DNA of 64,000 bases from the NCBI RefSeq assembly GCF_024509055.1, contig NZ_JANINM010000524.1, positions 1 through 64,000 on the forward strand, read 5' to 3'. Shown here one piece after another: positions 35,329-43,799 of the stretch (positions are counted from its first letter, which is position 1; the number at the start of each line of letters is the position of its first letter). The position numbers were made by a program, and so were the translations under genes. Origin of the DNA: Mesorhizobium sp. (GTDB lineage Bacteria; Pseudomonadota; Alphaproteobacteria; Rhizobiales; Rhizobiaceae). Under the pieces are notes generated by a model. The model made no database searches. It saw only the letters and a list, made by a program, of their open reading frames with translations, and was not told the origin of the DNA.

Positions 35329-36759
35329 ATGCTGCATCAGAATTTGATCGCCGGAGAGTGGCTTGGTGGCGAAGCTTCGCCGAACATCAATCCTTCAAAC
35401 ACGCATGACGTGGTCGGCGACTATGCGCGGGCAACCGCCGACGACTCGAGAGCCGCCATCGCCGCGGCGAAAGCTGCTTTCCCCGCTTGGTCGCGTTCGC
35501 CCATTCTGGAACGGCACGCTCTCCTCAGGAAGGCCGGCGACGAAATCATGGCGCGAAAACTGGAACTGGGATCGCTGCTTGCCCGGGAGGAAGGCAAGAC
35601 CCTTGCCGAGGCGATCGGAGAGGTGACGCGCGCCGGCCAGATCTTTGATTTCTTCGCCGGCGAGGTGCTGCGTCTTTCCGGGGAGACGCTGCCTTCCGTC
35701 CGGCCGGGGATCGGAGTGGAGATCACCCGCGAACCGCTCGGGGTTGTCGGCATCATCACCCCGTGGAACTTTCCCATCGCAATCCCGGCCTGGAAAATCG
35801 CGCCCGCCCTGGCGTACGGCAACACCGTCGTGCTGAAGCCCGCCGATCTTGTGCCCGGCTGCGCGTGGGCGCTCGTCGACATCCTTCATCGCGCAGGCGC
35901 GCCCACCGGCGTCGTCAATCTCGTCATGGGCCGTGGAAGCGTCGTCGGCCAGGCGCTTCTCGAGAGCGGAGACGTCAATGCGCTGACGTTCACCGGATCG
36001 ATCGGCACCGGCAAGCGCGTGGCTCTTTCTTCGATCGAGCACAACCGCAAATTCCAACTCGAGATGGGCGGCAAGAATCCGTTTGTAGTCCTCGACGATG
36101 CCGACCTCCCTGTCGCCGTCGATGCGGCGGCCAATTCTTCCTTCTTTTCTACGGGCCAACGCTGCACCGCCTCGTCTCGCCTCATCGTGACCGAAGGCAT
36201 CCACGACCGCTTCGTCGCAGCGCTCACGGAGCGTCTCCAGAGTCTCGTGATAGACGATGCGTTGAAGCCCGGCACGCATATTGGCCCGGTAGTCGATGAA
36301 AGCCAGTTGAAACAGGACGTCGACTACATCGGCATTGGCCAGCGCGAAGGCGCCAAGCTTGCGTTCGGTGGGAACAGGCTGGAGCGCGACGCCCCCGGCT
36401 TCTATTTGCAGCCGGCGCTGTTCACTGAAGCGACCAACCAGATGCGCATCGCAAGGGAAGAAATCTTCGGCCCGGTTGCCGCGGTCATTCGCGTGAAGGA
36501 CTATGATGAGGCGCTTGCTGTCGCCAACGACACAGACTTTGGGCTGTCGTCCGGCATTGCGACAACAAGCCTGAAACACGCCACGCACTTCAAGCGCAAT
36601 TCGGAGGCAGGCATGGTCATGGTCAACCTGCCGACGGCTGGCGTCGACTTTCACGTGCCATTCGGCGGTCGTAAGGGATCGTCCTATGGTCCTCGAGAGC
36701 AGGGACGATACGCAGCGGAGTTCTACACCACGATAAAGACCGCTTACACTCTCGCGTAA
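35329..36759 (+). CDS. Aldehyde dehydrogenase, 2-oxoglutarate-semialdehyde dehydrogenase-like
   Basis: 476 aa from ATG MLHQNLIAGEWLGGEASPNINPSN, preceded by GAGGAAGGG. The catalytic glutamate is in FQLEMGGKNPFVVL and the catalytic cysteine in FFSTGQRCTASSRLIV; PWNFPIAIPAWKIAPALAYGNTVVLKPAD and EIFGPVAAVIRVKDYDEAL are standard. Overall it resembles alphaproteobacterial 2,5-dioxovalerate (2-oxoglutarate semialdehyde) dehydrogenases, which feed 2-oxoglutarate into the TCA cycle. It stands alone behind a FadR-type operator and promoter. Confidence 0.88.
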   Translation: MLHQNLIAGEWLGGEASPNINPSNTHDVVGDYARATADDSRAAIAAAKAAFPAWSRSPILERHALLRKAGDEIMARKLELGSLLAREEGKTLAEAIGEVTRAGQIFDFFAGEVLRLSGETLPSVRPGIGVEITREPLGVVGIITPWNFPIAIPAWKIAPALAYGNTVVLKPADLVPGCAWALVDILHRAGAPTGVVNLVMGRGSVVGQALLESGDVNALTFTGSIGTGKRVALSSIEHNRKFQLEMGGKNPFVVLDDADLPVAVDAAANSSFFSTGQRCTASSRLIVTEGIHDRFVAALTERLQSLVIDDALKPGTHIGPVVDESQLKQDVDYIGIGQREGAKLAFGGNRLERDAPGFYLQPALFTEATNQMRIAREEIFGPVAAVIRVKDYDEALAVANDTDFGLSSGIATTSLKHATHFKRNSEAGMVMVNLPTAGVDFHVPFGGRKGSSYGPREQGRYAAEFYTTIKTAYTLA

Positions 36760-36761
36760 CG

Positions 36762-36807
36762 GACGAACCGACCCGGCCAGGCAAATGTCGCCGGCTCCCG
36801 GTTCGTC
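36762..36807 (+). terminator. Long imperfect hairpin after the aldehyde dehydrogenase
   Basis: GACGAACCG pairs with CGGTTCGTC across a GC-rich interior that can itself pair (CCGGC/GCCGG). It starts 2 bp after the TAA. There is no T-tract, so it may end transcription weakly or protect the mRNA end. Confidence 0.45.
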
Positions 36808-36971
36808 GGCCCAAGGATTTCAGGCGACAAAGTCGTCGGGGTTCCTTTCCCTCACGGCACTTCACGAGCGTGTTGAGGCTACTTCCGCGGCGTCGGGGTA
36901 AAGTCAGTGCAGGCGGGCGAGGCATCTCCCGTATCGAGAGGGCTCCGAAAGCACTCGCCGCAGGCCGTCCT

Positions 36972-37154
36972 GGCGACCCGACGGCCCATGCGGAGGCGCT
37001 GTTCGACGCTATGGTCGGTCAGGGCCCTCGGCTGCCTTCACAACGGCGGTTTGACGATCGCAGGAAATCGGAAAAGCATGGGATTGCGCTAACTGCCGCG
37101 GAAATGGAACAGCTGGATCGCCTGCTGGAATTGGGTCTAGACGCGATAGCGTGA
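36972..37154 (+). pseudogene. Probable C-terminal remnant of an Ldh2-family (malate/lactate-type) dehydrogenase
   Basis: The open frame ending at 37154 reads AHAEALFDAMVGQGPRLPSQRRFDDRRKSEKHGIALTAAEMEQLDRLLELGLDAIA. The layout R-LP---RR--RR-S--HGI-L followed by a leucine-rich helix resembles the C-terminus of Ldh2-type NAD(P)H oxidoreductases, the family of the intact gene at 59.5 kb. Nothing upstream encodes the rest, and no ribosome site fits. The rest of the 528-bp gap (36760-37287) holds only two hairpins. Confidence 0.4.
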
Positions 37155-37223
37155 GCAGAGCGCTGTTGCCTTTCGTTCTGGAAATTGTCGGGCACCTGCG
37201 GCCGGTGCCCGCAATCAAGAAAA

Positions 37224-37250
37224 TGCCCTATCGCCTGAGGCGATAGGGCA
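37224..37250 (-). terminator. Rho-independent terminator of the polar amino acid transporter operon
   Basis: Perfect 12-bp stem TGCCCTATCGCC / GGCGATAGGGCA with a 3-base loop; on the minus strand TTTTCTTG follows. A second hairpin (GGGCACC/GGTGCCC, 37190-37210) lies next to it. It ends transcription about 40 bp after the binding-protein gene. Confidence 0.88.
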
Positions 37251-37287
37251 CTCCAACAAGGCGCAACGCTGGGAGCAGCGCGTCCCC

Positions 37288-38112
37288 TCATTGAATAACG
37301 CGCGGCTCTCCCGTATTCGCGCCGGACGGATCGAGACCGTACTTCTTCAGGATCTCTCCGATCTTGCCGTTCGCATGAAGGGCATTGATGTCGTCCTTGA
37401 GAGCGTCGGTCAGCTTCGGATTGTCCTTCGTGTGCGGGAAGTTTGACTGCGCGGGCTCCTTGCTGGCGGCGACGCTGTCATCCGGCTCGATGATCTCGAC
37501 TTTCATGCCGCCGTAGGCGCCATTTTTTTGTGCCTCCTTACCGACGACATAACTCTCAAATCCCGCGTCTATACGCCCTGCTGCCAGATCCTGCGCCATG
37601 TTGACGCTGTTGGGATAGGTGATTGCAGAGTCGCCAAAGAGCTTGGCGATGTCGTTGTACCAGAGGTAACCTTGGATGTTGCCCACCTTCTTGCCAGAGA
37701 GCTGCGAAACCTTGGTGGCGCCTTCCTTCGAGATGACGCCCATCTGGTCGAGGTAAAGCGGCGCGGAAAGGCTGAGCACTTTCGCGCGCGCCGCCGTTCT
37801 GTACCAGTTGCCAACCGTCAAGTCGGCCTTTCCGGAGAGAACGGCCTGAATCGCGGCGGCAGGATCGAGCGAGATGACCTCGACCTTCAGGCATTCCATT
37901 CCAACGATTTCGCGAACGATGTCCGGGTCGATCCCGTTGAACTCGCCGTTCTTCACGCTGCTGAACGGCGGAAGTTCGTAAGCTGCAACCGTCAGGGTGC
38001 CGGACGTGACGGTCGGGAATTGGTGCGCCGGCTTGCAGTCTGCTGCGGCAGCCGCGGTGAGCGCCGAAAAAGATACGATCACGGTCGCCGTGACAAAGCT
38101 TAGGATCTTCAT
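37288..38112 (-). CDS. Polar amino acid ABC transporter substrate-binding protein
   Basis: 274 aa, signal peptide MKILSFVTATVIVSFSALTAAAAA. The mature part has LTVAAYELPPFSSVKNGEFNGIDPDIVREI and the family site ADLTVGNWYRTAARAKVLSLSAPLYLDQMGV; the C-terminal DDINALHANGKIGEILKKYGLDP is typical of family 3 binding proteins. It is the last gene of an ATPase-permease-permease-SBP operon transcribed from 40.6 kb. Confidence 0.92.
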   Translation of the reverse strand: MKILSFVTATVIVSFSALTAAAAADCKPAHQFPTVTSGTLTVAAYELPPFSSVKNGEFNGIDPDIVREIVGMECLKVEVISLDPAAAIQAVLSGKADLTVGNWYRTAARAKVLSLSAPLYLDQMGVISKEGATKVSQLSGKKVGNIQGYLWYNDIAKLFGDSAITYPNSVNMAQDLAAGRIDAGFESYVVGKEAQKNGAYGGMKVEIIEPDDSVAASKEPAQSNFPHTKDNPKLTDALKDDINALHANGKIGEILKKYGLDPSGANTGEPRVIQ

Positions 38113-38214
38113 GTTTCCCTCTGGCTCATGTTTGACATTGGGTTCGATGTTACGGTTCAGTTGCGGTCAGTTGTCATAAAGTCGAACGGAAGCACCTCCA
38201 TCTGTGTGGTTGGC

Positions 38215-38874
38215 TTATCGGGTGTGATGCGAAAGACGATCTTCGAGTTTTCCTACCGCGATCGTCGCAGGCACGCAGACAGCCGCATAGATAACCCCCG
38301 CCAGGATCAAAGCTGGCAGGTATAGGAAAGTGGAGGAGCCTATAGAGTAGGCACGGCTGATCAATTCTGGCAGCGTTATTGCAAAGCAGAGGGAAGTCGA
38401 CTGCAGGATAGTGATGGAGAAGCCGAGCAACGCAGGCAGGGCTACCATGAGCCCCTGGGGAAGGATGATGTAGCGCAGCGCATCGATCTGGCTAAGACCG
38501 ATAGCATCCGCAGCCTCCTTTTGCCCCGCCGCGACCGACTCCAGGCCGCCCCGAATGATCTCGCTGGTGTAGGCGCCGGTGCAGCAGGCCAGAGCGAGGA
38601 CTGCCGAAGCGTACGAAGTAAGCGTTAGCCCGGCCGACGGCAGCCCATAGTAGGCGAATTGCAGGAGCACGAGCGCGGGCGTGCCCCGGCTAAGCTCGAC
38701 GAAAGCCAGGGAGGAAAGCTTCACCGGGCGAGACTTCGCCTGCACGCCGAGCGCCAGGAGAAGGCCGAGAGGAATTCCAAGCAGAAGGCTCAGGCCCGCC
38801 ACCTTGAGGCTTAGGGCGAAGCCTCCCAAAAGGGTCGGCAGCCATTCCCGCCAAAGGTCAAGGTACTCAATCAT
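38215..38874 (-). CDS. Polar amino acid ABC transporter permease (HisM/GlnP family)
   Basis: 219 aa with about five membrane segments. The coupling motif reads GLESVAAGQKEAADAIGLSQIDALRYIILPQGL, the EAA loop of His/Glu/Gln-type permeases. It overlaps the other permease by 4 bp and is separated from the binding-protein gene by about 100 bp. Confidence 0.93.
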   Translation of the reverse strand: MIEYLDLWREWLPTLLGGFALSLKVAGLSLLLGIPLGLLLALGVQAKSRPVKLSSLAFVELSRGTPALVLLQFAYYGLPSAGLTLTSYASAVLALACCTGAYTSEIIRGGLESVAAGQKEAADAIGLSQIDALRYIILPQGLMVALPALLGFSITILQSTSLCFAITLPELISRAYSIGSSTFLYLPALILAGVIYAAVCVPATIAVGKLEDRLSHHTR

Positions 38875-39512
38875 CTGGCCACCCGAGCGCGCATTTTTTT
38901 GTCGACTGTCCTGGACACCCAGGCGATGGGCAGGCTCATCGCGATGTAGATGAGCGCGACGACCGCATAGACATCCAGGCCTCGGAAGGTTTGCTGCGAA
39001 ATGTGATAGGCTGCGTAGGCAAGCTCAGGCACGCCGATGGCTGACGCGACGGCGCTGTCTTTGAGCAGCCCGATCGCGTAGGTAGCTGCGGCCGGAAGCG
39101 ATATTCGCGCCAACTGCGGTGCGATAATCTCGCTCAGCTGGTTCCATCGCGGCATTCCCAGCGCGGTGCTCGCCTCCCATTGACCGTGATGGATTGCGGC
39201 AAGCGAGCCTCGATAGATCTCAGCCATGTTGACGGCGGTAATGAGCCCGAGCCCGATGCATGCCGCGGCGAACGCATTCAACTGAATGACCCCCGATCCA
39301 AGTCCGAAATAGATCAGGAAGAGCCAGACCAGCGGGGGGATCGACCGTACGATCAGGATGAACGCGCCAACCAAGGGCTTTAGCAGAGGGATTTTCGTCA
39401 AGCGCAACGCGCAAATCGGAATTCCGAGCGCCGCCCCAAGAGAGAAAGCCAATGCGGTCAGCGCCAGCGTATACGGAACAGCCAGCAGGATGGTTACCGC
39501 CATGTCGCCCAT
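38871..39512 (-). CDS. Polar amino acid ABC transporter permease (HisQ/GlnP family)
   Basis: 213 aa. The N-terminus (MAVTILLAVPYTLALTALAFSLGAALGI) is the usual start of this family, and the EAA loop is GSLAAIHHGQWEASTALGMPRWNQLSEIIAPQLA. It lies one base after the ATPase gene and overlaps the next permease by 4 bp, so the two form a heterodimeric channel. Confidence 0.93.
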   Translation of the reverse strand: MGDMAVTILLAVPYTLALTALAFSLGAALGIPICALRLTKIPLLKPLVGAFILIVRSIPPLVWLFLIYFGLGSGVIQLNAFAAACIGLGLITAVNMAEIYRGSLAAIHHGQWEASTALGMPRWNQLSEIIAPQLARISLPAAATYAIGLLKDSAVASAIGVPELAYAAYHISQQTFRGLDVYAVVALIYIAMSLPIAWVSRTVDKKMRARVAR

Positions 39513-39513
39513 C

Positions 39514-40314
39514 TCAGCGGTCCCTCACCGCTCTCAGGAAGCGCTGGGTCCTCTCCGCGCGCGGTGCAGTCATCACCTGCTTGCTTGGTCCCTCTTCTAT
39601 GATCATGCCGTCAGCCATGACGACCACCCGGTTGGAAACATCCTCGGCGAAGTGCATTTCGTGGGTTACGACGATCATCGTCATTCCGTTTTCGGCCAAC
39701 TCGCGCATGACCGTGAGCACCTCGACCCCCAGCTCCGGATCAAGGGCGGAGGTCGGCTCGTCGAAGAGCATCGCCTCAGGATCCAGCGCGAGCGCTCGCG
39801 CAATGGCTATGCGTTGCTGCTGGCCGCCGGAACATCGGGACGGATATTGGGAGCCCTTGTCCGCAAGACCAACGCGCGAGAGCAGCTGCATTGAGCGCTG
39901 GTCGGCTTCTTCCCTGCTTCTGCCAAGAACGCGTTCCTGGGCGAGACTTACGTTTCGCAGCACGGAAAGGTGCGGAAAAAGGTTGAAGGACTGGAAGACC
40001 ATGCCAACTTTTCGGCGCAGCTTCTGGAGGTCTCGCACGGCGGGATGGCCTCCCGGGGCAATGGTCGCATCGCCGACCGAGACAGTCCCTCCGGTGTGAA
40101 ATTCGAGTTGGTTTACACAGCGAAGAAGCGTGCTCTTGCCGGATCCGCTGGGGCCGATCATGGCGACGACTTCGCCTTTTGCGACGCTCAGGTTCACCCC
40201 TTTGAGCACTTCGATCGGCCCATAGGTCTTCCGGATCCCCTCCAGATGAATCAGCGGTGTCTCCAGCGCCGTGCCCTGGCCGTTGGGGGGATCGAGAGTG
40301 TCTGTAGCTTTCAT
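39514..40314 (-). CDS. Polar amino acid ABC transporter ATP-binding protein
   Basis: 266 aa. Walker [10 protein letters not shown], Walker [15 protein letters not shown] and H-loop VVTHEM are normal. The signature motif is CSGGQQQR, where LSGGQQQR is more common. The first ~20 residues are an extra hydrophilic tail. It heads the transporter operon; the promoter with FadR-type operator copy 6 is about 250 bp upstream, leaving a long leader. Confidence 0.93.
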   Translation of the reverse strand: MKATDTLDPPNGQGTALETPLIHLEGIRKTYGPIEVLKGVNLSVAKGEVVAMIGPSGSGKSTLLRCVNQLEFHTGGTVSVGDATIAPGGHPAVRDLQKLRRKVGMVFQSFNLFPHLSVLRNVSLAQERVLGRSREEADQRSMQLLSRVGLADKGSQYPSRCSGGQQQRIAIARALALDPEAMLFDEPTSALDPELGVEVLTVMRELAENGMTMIVVTHEMHFAEDVSNRVVVMADGMIIEEGPSKQVMTAPRAERTQRFLRAVRDR

Positions 40315-40554
40315 GTATGCCTACCCGATGCGCCGAAGCCTGCTATGAGTGACAAGCCTTCTGGCTTGCGAACAAATAAGACGGACATTCGCGTTTTCGG
40401 TTAGGTCAAACGCGATGGCGGCCGCGTTCTGCTCGGATAGCGCTCACCGATAGAGCCAAGCGCAAATCCAGTTCCCTAAAAGGCCGCTCCTTGGCTGCGG
40501 TTGATCCGCAGTCCCAGTTCATTTTCGGCTCGCCAATCCGAGCCATCAACTTTC

Positions 40555-40571
40555 ATCATGTATGATAAGTG
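40555..40571. promoter_or_regulatory. FadR-type operator, copy 6, with promoter
   Basis: ATCATGT-ATG-ATAAGTG: one half is perfect and extended (ATGATAAGTGACAT), the other is weak. On the minus strand TTGACT (40585-40590), 17 bp, TATCAT (40562-40567) is a near-consensus promoter overlapping it. It serves the polar amino acid transporter operon. Confidence 0.6.
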
Positions 40572-40759
40572 ACATGTTATTGGCAGTCAACTCCATTTTT
40601 CGAGCTACGGCGACGAACTCGCCCCGGCCGACCCAACCCTGATCGCGAGGCGCGCCGACGATCGCAGCTCTCCGTAGTGTCGAGGACGTCATTCGGCGGC
40701 TAGGCAGTTGACGCACCTCTTACCCCGCGTTGGGACAGGAGCCCGCCGGTCCAAATTGA

Positions 40760-40863
40760 GCTTGGGCCGTTTGCGCGAGAAGCTCAGGCTGATCAGCCAG
40801 AGGACCAAGCCCGCCGAGGTCTCGCGCCACACCCTCGCCCAATGGGGACTCGCGCGCTTCCTC
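40760..40863 (+). pseudogene. Fragment of an IS66-type transposase
   Basis: One frame reads LREKLRLISQRTKPAEVSRHTLAQWGLARFL, which follows the conserved IS66 TnpC pattern (LR-I--R-K-A--IRY-L--W-GL-RFL) just before the DDGR-E-D-N motif. That motif is missing and the frame then loses similarity. No terminal repeats were found. It is short, so chance similarity cannot be ruled out. Confidence 0.35.
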
Positions 40864-41108
40864 TGTCAAAAAGTTGGTTGTCGGCCACTCGATGTAACCG
40901 GATCTTCGGTTAGGGCTGCGTACCGTTGCCGCCACGGGCATCGCTGTAGATTATGATGAATTGGAGGACCTCTGACCCGCTCGCCGACGTGTACGCGTAG
41001 CTAACTCGATTTCTTGCTATCGCGCTTTGGCGGCGGCGACTTTGCCACCTTCTTTGAGAAGGGTCGAAAAGCTGCGCATACATTTTGCTGGAACGAAAGG
41101 GCCCCAAC

Positions 41109-42866
41109 TTAAGAAGCCACGGCTTCGGGTATCGCATTGATTTTGCGAAGAGCGTCCAACATCTCGTCCAGATTGCCACAAGGGAGGCAGCCTAGCTTGG
41201 CAACATCCTCGGTTACATCGACCGGGAGGCCCGAGTTGGTATCCGTCGGCACTTCATTCAGACGTCCTCCGATGAGAATTGGCAAATCAATGTTTCGATC
41301 GGCCATGGCGGCTTTCACAGCTTGCGCGTAGCGAAAGGCAACTCCGTTATAGGTGGAAATCGCGATAGCATCGGCACCAGTCTCCACGGCGTGCGCCACA
41401 AGCACCTCAGGGTCCACCGCGATACCCGCATCGCTAACAGCGACACCGAGTCCGACAAGGGCTTGCGTCACCAGATATTTGCCGTGCTCATGAACGTCCG
41501 TAGTCCCGACGCAGACCGTCAACTTTCTGTCGACAGGGGTTTGCTTCGAAATCCAGGCGGCGGCCTTCTCGTCTAATTCCCGCGCCCATTCAGCAGGGAC
41601 AAGCGGTGAACGGCCCTGCTGAGTGTCTCGCCCGGGACCAAAGAGTGCTTCCAAACGCTTTGGCCCCATTCGACGGATGGCCAGCATAAGCGCGGCGGGA
41701 TCGTTGGTATCAACTCCACGATCGGCGAGGCCATCCAGCACGGCCTTCGCAAAACGATTTCCCCCTTCGACTAGCGTGTCGGCCATTGCCTCAACCTTGG
41801 ACCAGTCAAAGATTGGATCGTAAAACGGTGCATGCTCCGCAAGGCGATGAGCGAAGGTCTGCGCGTCGATAATCTCGTCAACATCCGGTATGCGCTGGTT
41901 TTCAGTCACTGGCACCGGGTTGATTGCGTGGCCCGAGGGCCAACGCCTCACATCGAGAATGTCTGTCAGCAGATAGCTCGCGAGGCTCGCGTAGTTGCCT
42001 GCGGACGCCGACTGGTAAGAGACCGTGTTTCCGAAGATCATGGTTCCGGGTGTACTGCTTACCCGCGCGAGTGCAGCATGAAACGCTGATCGCGATAGCG
42101 GATCACTAAAATGATGGCCATAGCAATGGCCCAACGTCCCTCCGATTAGCCCCTCAACAATATGCTTTTCGATCAGTACCATTCCGAGCGCGCATGCCAT
42201 GTCCAGGAACAACCCCGCGAACCCGTCGTCAAGGTTGGAGTGGACCAAGACTTGCGACTTCTGGGCAGCGATTAGCCCAAGCGCGACCACAGTTGATCGC
42301 GTGGTCGCGATGTCATCATCCCAGTACGGAAGCCTGAAGGTAAAATACTGCCCGAGATTTCCAATCGCGGTTGTGCCGGCTGCTATGGCTGCACAAATGT
42401 TTTCGACCGCACCCGGCAACCCAAGCATGAAGTCCCCGAAATGTGCTGCGGCCGGCGCTGCATTGGTGATGCGAGCAAAGTCTTCTGGTCCGTTCAACAC
42501 GATGCCTGTCCCTCGCATTGCCTTTTCTCGGACAGCTATGGGGTAGCCCATTGACCAGTCGAGCGTGATCCCAAATCGATCAACCGTTACCCCCGCCTCC
42601 TGACACCCTTCATACACTTCGGCGATAGCTTCAATTGTTCGATCCACGCTGCGAAAGCCTATGTGCGCGTGCTGCATGACCCGCCGTTCAACCGCGGCCC
42701 TCCGTTTCCATTCGACCTCGCTGGCCACCTGCATTTCGGTCAAGAAACGGCATTGGCCGAGCTGCCAAGCCGATGCCAAGGTCCTACCTTCTGCTACCAG
42801 GTCGACGCCTGGTTCCATACGAGGCTCAACTAGCTGCATTTCGCGAGTGGTCATTTCAATTCCCAA
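41109..42866 (-). CDS. Single-chain cobalamin-dependent mutase-like protein, substrate unknown
   Basis: 585 aa. The C-terminal ~135 residues are a B12-binding domain: CVGTTDVHEHGKYL (DxHxxG at residues 457-462), IAISTYNG where S-x-L would be expected, and PILIGGRLNE (GG). The first ~430 residues look like a TIM-barrel mutase domain related to GlmE (GTTAIGNLGQYFTFRLPYWDDD, VLVHSNLDDGFAGLFLDMACALGMVLIEKHIVEGLIGGTLGHCYGHHFSD). Glutamate mutase keeps the two parts as separate proteins; here they are fused in the order barrel then B12 domain. No MutL-like partner lies next to it. It follows a FadR-type gene and a small ORF. I do not recognise a characterised orthologue; an amino acid or C5/C6 acid mutase is the best guess. 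Confidence 0.75.
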   Translation of the reverse strand: MGIEMTTREMQLVEPRMEPGVDLVAEGRTLASAWQLGQCRFLTEMQVASEVEWKRRAAVERRVMQHAHIGFRSVDRTIEAIAEVYEGCQEAGVTVDRFGITLDWSMGYPIAVREKAMRGTGIVLNGPEDFARITNAAPAAAHFGDFMLGLPGAVENICAAIAAGTTAIGNLGQYFTFRLPYWDDDIATTRSTVVALGLIAAQKSQVLVHSNLDDGFAGLFLDMACALGMVLIEKHIVEGLIGGTLGHCYGHHFSDPLSRSAFHAALARVSSTPGTMIFGNTVSYQSASAGNYASLASYLLTDILDVRRWPSGHAINPVPVTENQRIPDVDEIIDAQTFAHRLAEHAPFYDPIFDWSKVEAMADTLVEGGNRFAKAVLDGLADRGVDTNDPAALMLAIRRMGPKRLEALFGPGRDTQQGRSPLVPAEWARELDEKAAAWISKQTPVDRKLTVCVGTTDVHEHGKYLVTQALVGLGVAVSDAGIAVDPEVLVAHAVETGADAIAISTYNGVAFRYAQAVKAAMADRNIDLPILIGGRLNEVPTDTNSGLPVDVTEDVAKLGCLPCGNLDEMLDALRKINAIPEAVAS

Positions 42867-42881
42867 AGACAGAGCCGCTGA

Positions 42882-43013
42882 CTAAAAGAGCTGCAAAAGC
42901 ATCACGGCGAGATAGCTGAGGACTGTCATGTCCCGCGTCGGCCCGCTCGCGATGAACGTGCCGGAAGTGAGGTAGAGGCTCCTGTCGCGCTTAATGATGA
43001 GCAGCCCATTCAT
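42882..43013 (-). CDS. Possible small protein (43 aa)
   Basis: Too short for the ORF track. It reads MNGLLIIKRDRSLYLTSGTFIASGP...SYLAVMLLQLF and stops 15 bp before the mutase gene. GAGG lies 7-10 bases before the ATG, overlapping the stop of the FadR gene, so coupling is likely. Third codon positions are mostly G or C, like real genes here. The C-terminal stretch is hydrophobic. It could be a true small protein or the remainder of a longer gene; I recognise no family. Confidence 0.4.
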   Translation of the reverse strand: MNGLLIIKRDRSLYLTSGTFIASGPTRDMTVLSYLAVMLLQLF

Positions 43014-43015
43014 CG

Positions 43016-43783
43016 CTACCTCACTATTGGCCGGATCAAATCCACTGCGGCCACTTGCTTGGTGTTTCCAACTTCTGCGCGTGAGGCCAGCGCCAAGGCG
43101 CGCACGCGTTCAAAACTGTCGTGGAGATGCCTCCGCATAGAGTCACGCGCCACGCGCCCGTTTCGTTTCTCGATGGCCCGCACGATGCCTTCATGCTCGG
43201 CGTGGATGCGCGCGTAATAGCTATCCTTCACTTCCGCCGCCACCAGGTGACCGAGTTGGACACGCGACCCGATTATGGGATGCAGGTAGCTCAAGAAGCC
43301 ATGGATGAAGCGATTGCGGGCAGCATTGGCAATTGCGAGATGAAAATCATGGTCGTAGTGCAGCGGCACCTTGGCAGGATCCTCCCTTAGGCCGTCGGCC
43401 TGCTCCATAATGGCACGAATGCCGGCTGCTTCATCGTCGGACCGGCGTTCCGCGCAGAGGCCCGCAGCCTCCACCTCAACGCCCAGCCGCAGTTCGAGAA
43501 GGGCGAGGGTTTGCGGCAGCTCCCCGAGGGCTGCCTCCGGTATCGAGAAGACGTATGGAGCCGGCGCCTCGCTGACGAACATTCCGAGCCCTTGTCGCGG
43601 GATCACCAAGCCCTCCGATCTCAGCCGCGCGATCGCCTCACGGACAACGGTGCGGCTGACGTCGTACTCGGCGCACAGCTCGGCCTCGGTCGGCAACTGC
43701 GTGCCCGGGCGAAGCTCGCCCGAGAGGATATCTTCCGACAGGCTCTCAGCGACCACAGTGGACAGGGGTATGCGCTTCGTCAT
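43016..43783 (-). CDS. FadR/GntR-family transcriptional regulator (second FadR-type)
   Basis: 255 aa. GntR HTH (STVVAESLSEDILSGELRPGTQLPTEAELCAEYDVSRTVVREAIARLRSEGLVIPRQGLGMFV) plus FCD domain with DHDFHLAIANAARNRF, AEHEGIVRAI and RRHLHDSFERV as likely metal and ligand residues. It resembles the regulator at 20.3 kb and may be a paralogue with its own or a shared site. It is followed by the small ORF and the B12 mutase gene, which are its likely targets. Confidence 0.9.
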   Translation of the reverse strand: MTKRIPLSTVVAESLSEDILSGELRPGTQLPTEAELCAEYDVSRTVVREAIARLRSEGLVIPRQGLGMFVSEAPAPYVFSIPEAALGELPQTLALLELRLGVEVEAAGLCAERRSDDEAAGIRAIMEQADGLREDPAKVPLHYDHDFHLAIANAARNRFIHGFLSYLHPIIGSRVQLGHLVAAEVKDSYYARIHAEHEGIVRAIEKRNGRVARDSMRRHLHDSFERVRALALASRAEVGNTKQVAAVDLIRPIVR

Positions 43784-43799
43784 TTGCTACCTGCCGCAC

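Larger units (their letters stand above)
40315..41108. other. 794-bp gap: operator, promoter and an old transposase fragment
   Basis: It holds the promoter and FadR-type operator for the transporter operon (40555-40590) and an IS66-like transposase fragment (about 40760-40863). The remaining sequence shows no gene: frames are broken and codon bias is lost. The region looks like decayed mobile DNA between two operons. Confidence 0.5.
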
